From Verrucomicrobiota bacterium (GTDB taxonomy: Bacteria; Verrucomicrobiota; Verrucomicrobiia; Verrucomicrobiales; Verrucomicrobiaceae), in contig JAIOQF010000143.1 in assembly GCA_021413535.1 (NCBI GenBank), forward strand, positions 1 through 6,393: DNA of 6,393 nucleotides, in the 5' to 3' direction. The notes beneath the pieces are model-generated. The model saw nothing but the letters and a program-made list of their open reading frames with translations, was not told the origin of the DNA and did no database searches. Within the stretch, counting starts at the first letter, position 1. Each line of letters starts with the position of its first letter. This document shows positions 5,257-6,393 of this stretch, in pieces. The position numbers and the translations under genes were made by a program.

Positions 5257-6393
5257 ATGCTGGGTCGCCGACAAGAAATCAATCTTCAGCTCAACCAACT
5301 GGCTGATTTCTGCATTCTCGCCCTTTGCCTGAGAATCGGACACTTGCTGCGGGCCGTGATCGGTCCGCGGTTGTTTCCCGGCATTGAAGCCGTCCCGCAC
5401 TTCAGCGAATTTTTCTGGATGCTGGCGGTGATCGCGCCGTTTACGCCGTTGGTTTTGGAGTCCCGTGGTTTTTACAACAATATCTTAAACAAAACCCTGG
5501 CGCAGAGTTTGCGCCAGCTGGCGGCTACGGCTCTGCGGGTGGGTATGATGATCGGGTTCTGCGAAATTTTTCTCCGTTGGGATGTGCACAGCCGTGCGGT
5601 GCTGCTGCTGACTGGCGTGCTGGGAGGCGTGGCGCTGCTTGTCAAGGAGGCGGTCATCAAGCGCGTTCTCCGGCAGCGTCTGCTGCGGGGCACAGTGGGC
5701 GGCGAGCGCGTGCTGCTGGCCGGTCCTGGGAATGACACCCAGCGGATGTTGGAGACGATGACCGACGAGCAACGCGCGGAGATGACCGTGGTCGGACGTT
5801 TCGATGTCACAGAAGAACCGGTGTCGCGCTTGGTGGAACTGCTTCATGAGCGTTCGGTTTCGCGAGTGGTCTTCGCGGCGCAACATGTGCATTTTGCGAA
5901 AATCGAGGAGGCCGTGCAGGCCTGCGAAACCGAGGGCGTGGAGGCGTGGATCGGTGCGGACTTTTTGCAAACTTCCATTGCGCGCCCCTCATTTGACGTG
6001 CTCGGCGGGCGGCTAATGCTGGTTTTCCACAGCACTCCGGAAGTTTCCTGGTCGTTGTGGATGAAGGATGTGCTCGATCGCATCGGTGCGCTCGCCCTCT
6101 TGGTATTGAGTGCCCCCGTGTTGCTGGTTGCGATGATCGGCATCTGGCTCAGTTCGCGTGGCCCGATATTTTTCACTCAGGATCGGGCTGGCAGGAATGG
6201 CCGTCCGTTCCGGATGTTCAAATTCCGCACCATGTGTGCGGACGCTGAATCGAAGCGCAAAGAACTGGAAAAGAACAACGAAATGAGCGGCCCGGTATTT
6301 AAAGTAAAGGATGATCCGCGCGTCTTTGCGTTCGGCAGTTGGCTGCGCAAGCTGAGCATCGACGAGCTGCCGCAACTCATCAACGTCCTCCGC
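5257..6393 (+). CDS. Exopolysaccharide polyprenyl glycosylphosphotransferase (initiating sugar transferase), 3' end cut by window
   Basis: The frame is open from ATG 5257 to the last base, giving 379 residues without a stop. An in-frame TAA at 5239-5241 limits the start. The enzyme transfers a sugar-1-phosphate from a nucleotide sugar to undecaprenyl phosphate, the first membrane step of exopolysaccharide, capsule or O-antigen synthesis. The N-terminal half has four likely membrane segments (about 15-35, 51-68, 88-106 and 113-131), then a nucleotide-binding-like domain beginning RVLLAGPGNDTQRML (151-165) and running to about 260. The catalytic domain follows: KDVLDRIGALALL (270-282), a hydrophobic reentrant-type helix with Pro287, GPIFFTQDRAGRNGRPF (302-318), KFRTM (322-326), DDPR (352-355) and SIDELPQLINVL (367-378), whose Asp369-Glu370 correspond to the catalytic dyad of PglC-type transferases. 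The usual following KGDMSLVGPRP block lies outside the window. The architecture is WbaP/Wzx-independent PNPT-like long form. It is transcribed divergently from aroD across 66 bp, with no clear Shine-Dalgarno sequence. Confidence 0.93.
   Translation, partial: MLGRRQEINLQLNQLADFCILALCLRIGHLLRAVIGPRLFPGIEAVPHFSEFFWMLAVIAPFTPLVLESRGFYNNILNKTLAQSLRQLAATALRVGMMIGFCEIFLRWDVHSRAVLLLTGVLGGVALLVKEAVIKRVLRQRLLRGTVGGERVLLAGPGNDTQRMLETMTDEQRAEMTVVGRFDVTEEPVSRLVELLHERSVSRVVFAAQHVHFAKIEEAVQACETEGVEAWIGADFLQTSIARPSFDVLGGRLMLVFHSTPEVSWSLWMKDVLDRIGALALLVLSAPVLLVAMIGIWLSSRGPIFFTQDRAGRNGRPFRMFKFRTMCADAESKRKELEKNNEMSGPVFKVKDDPRVFAFGSWLRKLSIDELPQLINVLR

Noticed and set aside
5191..5400. N-terminal extension of aroD to 5400
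   Set aside because: The added 70 residues overlap the divergent transferase gene, span the AT-rich promoter gap and show no AroD similarity. The ATG at 5190 fits the family length.
5472..6383. Several minus-strand open frames opposite the glycosylphosphotransferase
   Set aside because: They lie antisense to a clearly conserved protein, are rich in Arg, His and Ser as GC-rich shadow frames usually are, and show no recognisable motif.

Overview
The window carries six genes on roughly 60% GC DNA. It reads like chromosomal sequence from a Verrucomicrobiota-type (PVC group) bacterium. That placement is an inference. It rests on the pairing of a TIM-barrel sugar epimerase with a twin-arginine Gfo/Idh/MocA oxidoreductase carrying the GDHIxEQHVHNLDVANW signature, on the general lack of strong Shine-Dalgarno sequences, and on the overall gene style. 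I see no rRNA, tRNA, CRISPR array, insertion sequence or phage gene.

Layout: (1) Bases 1-771 (+) hold the C-terminal 256 residues of a D-tagatose/D-allulose 3-epimerase-like sugar isomerase, whose start lies upstream of the window. (2) Bases 891-2251 (+) hold a Gfo/Idh/MocA oxidoreductase with a Tat-type signal. It is split into two frames by an imperfect 20-bp tandem duplication at 1800-1839. Without one copy it would be a single 446-residue protein. The two halves overlap as ATGA, so termination-reinitiation is conceivable. (3) Bases 2263-3315 (+) hold a PilT-like type IV pilus retraction ATPase, 11 nt after the oxidoreductase stop. (4) Bases 3427-4401 (-) hold an exported S11 D-alanyl-D-alanine carboxypeptidase, convergent with pilT. 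(5) Bases 4486-5190 (-) hold a type I 3-dehydroquinate dehydratase (aroD), upstream of and co-oriented with the carboxypeptidase. (6) Bases 5257-6393 (+) hold a polyprenyl glycosylphosphotransferase that initiates exopolysaccharide synthesis. It is divergent from aroD and runs off the right edge inside its catalytic motif.

The genes form three functional blocks. The epimerase and oxidoreductase look like a sugar or polyol catabolic pair. PilT, the carboxypeptidase and the glycosylphosphotransferase all act at the cell envelope or surface. AroD supplies the shikimate pathway. The 66-bp gap between aroD and the glycosylphosphotransferase is very AT-rich and contains a perfect 12-bp palindrome that presents TATAAT on both strands, a candidate for overlapping divergent -10 elements.

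I found no convincing new multi-gene system. The most notable points are the duplication-split oxidoreductase and the compact divergent promoter, which may produce a leaderless aroD transcript.
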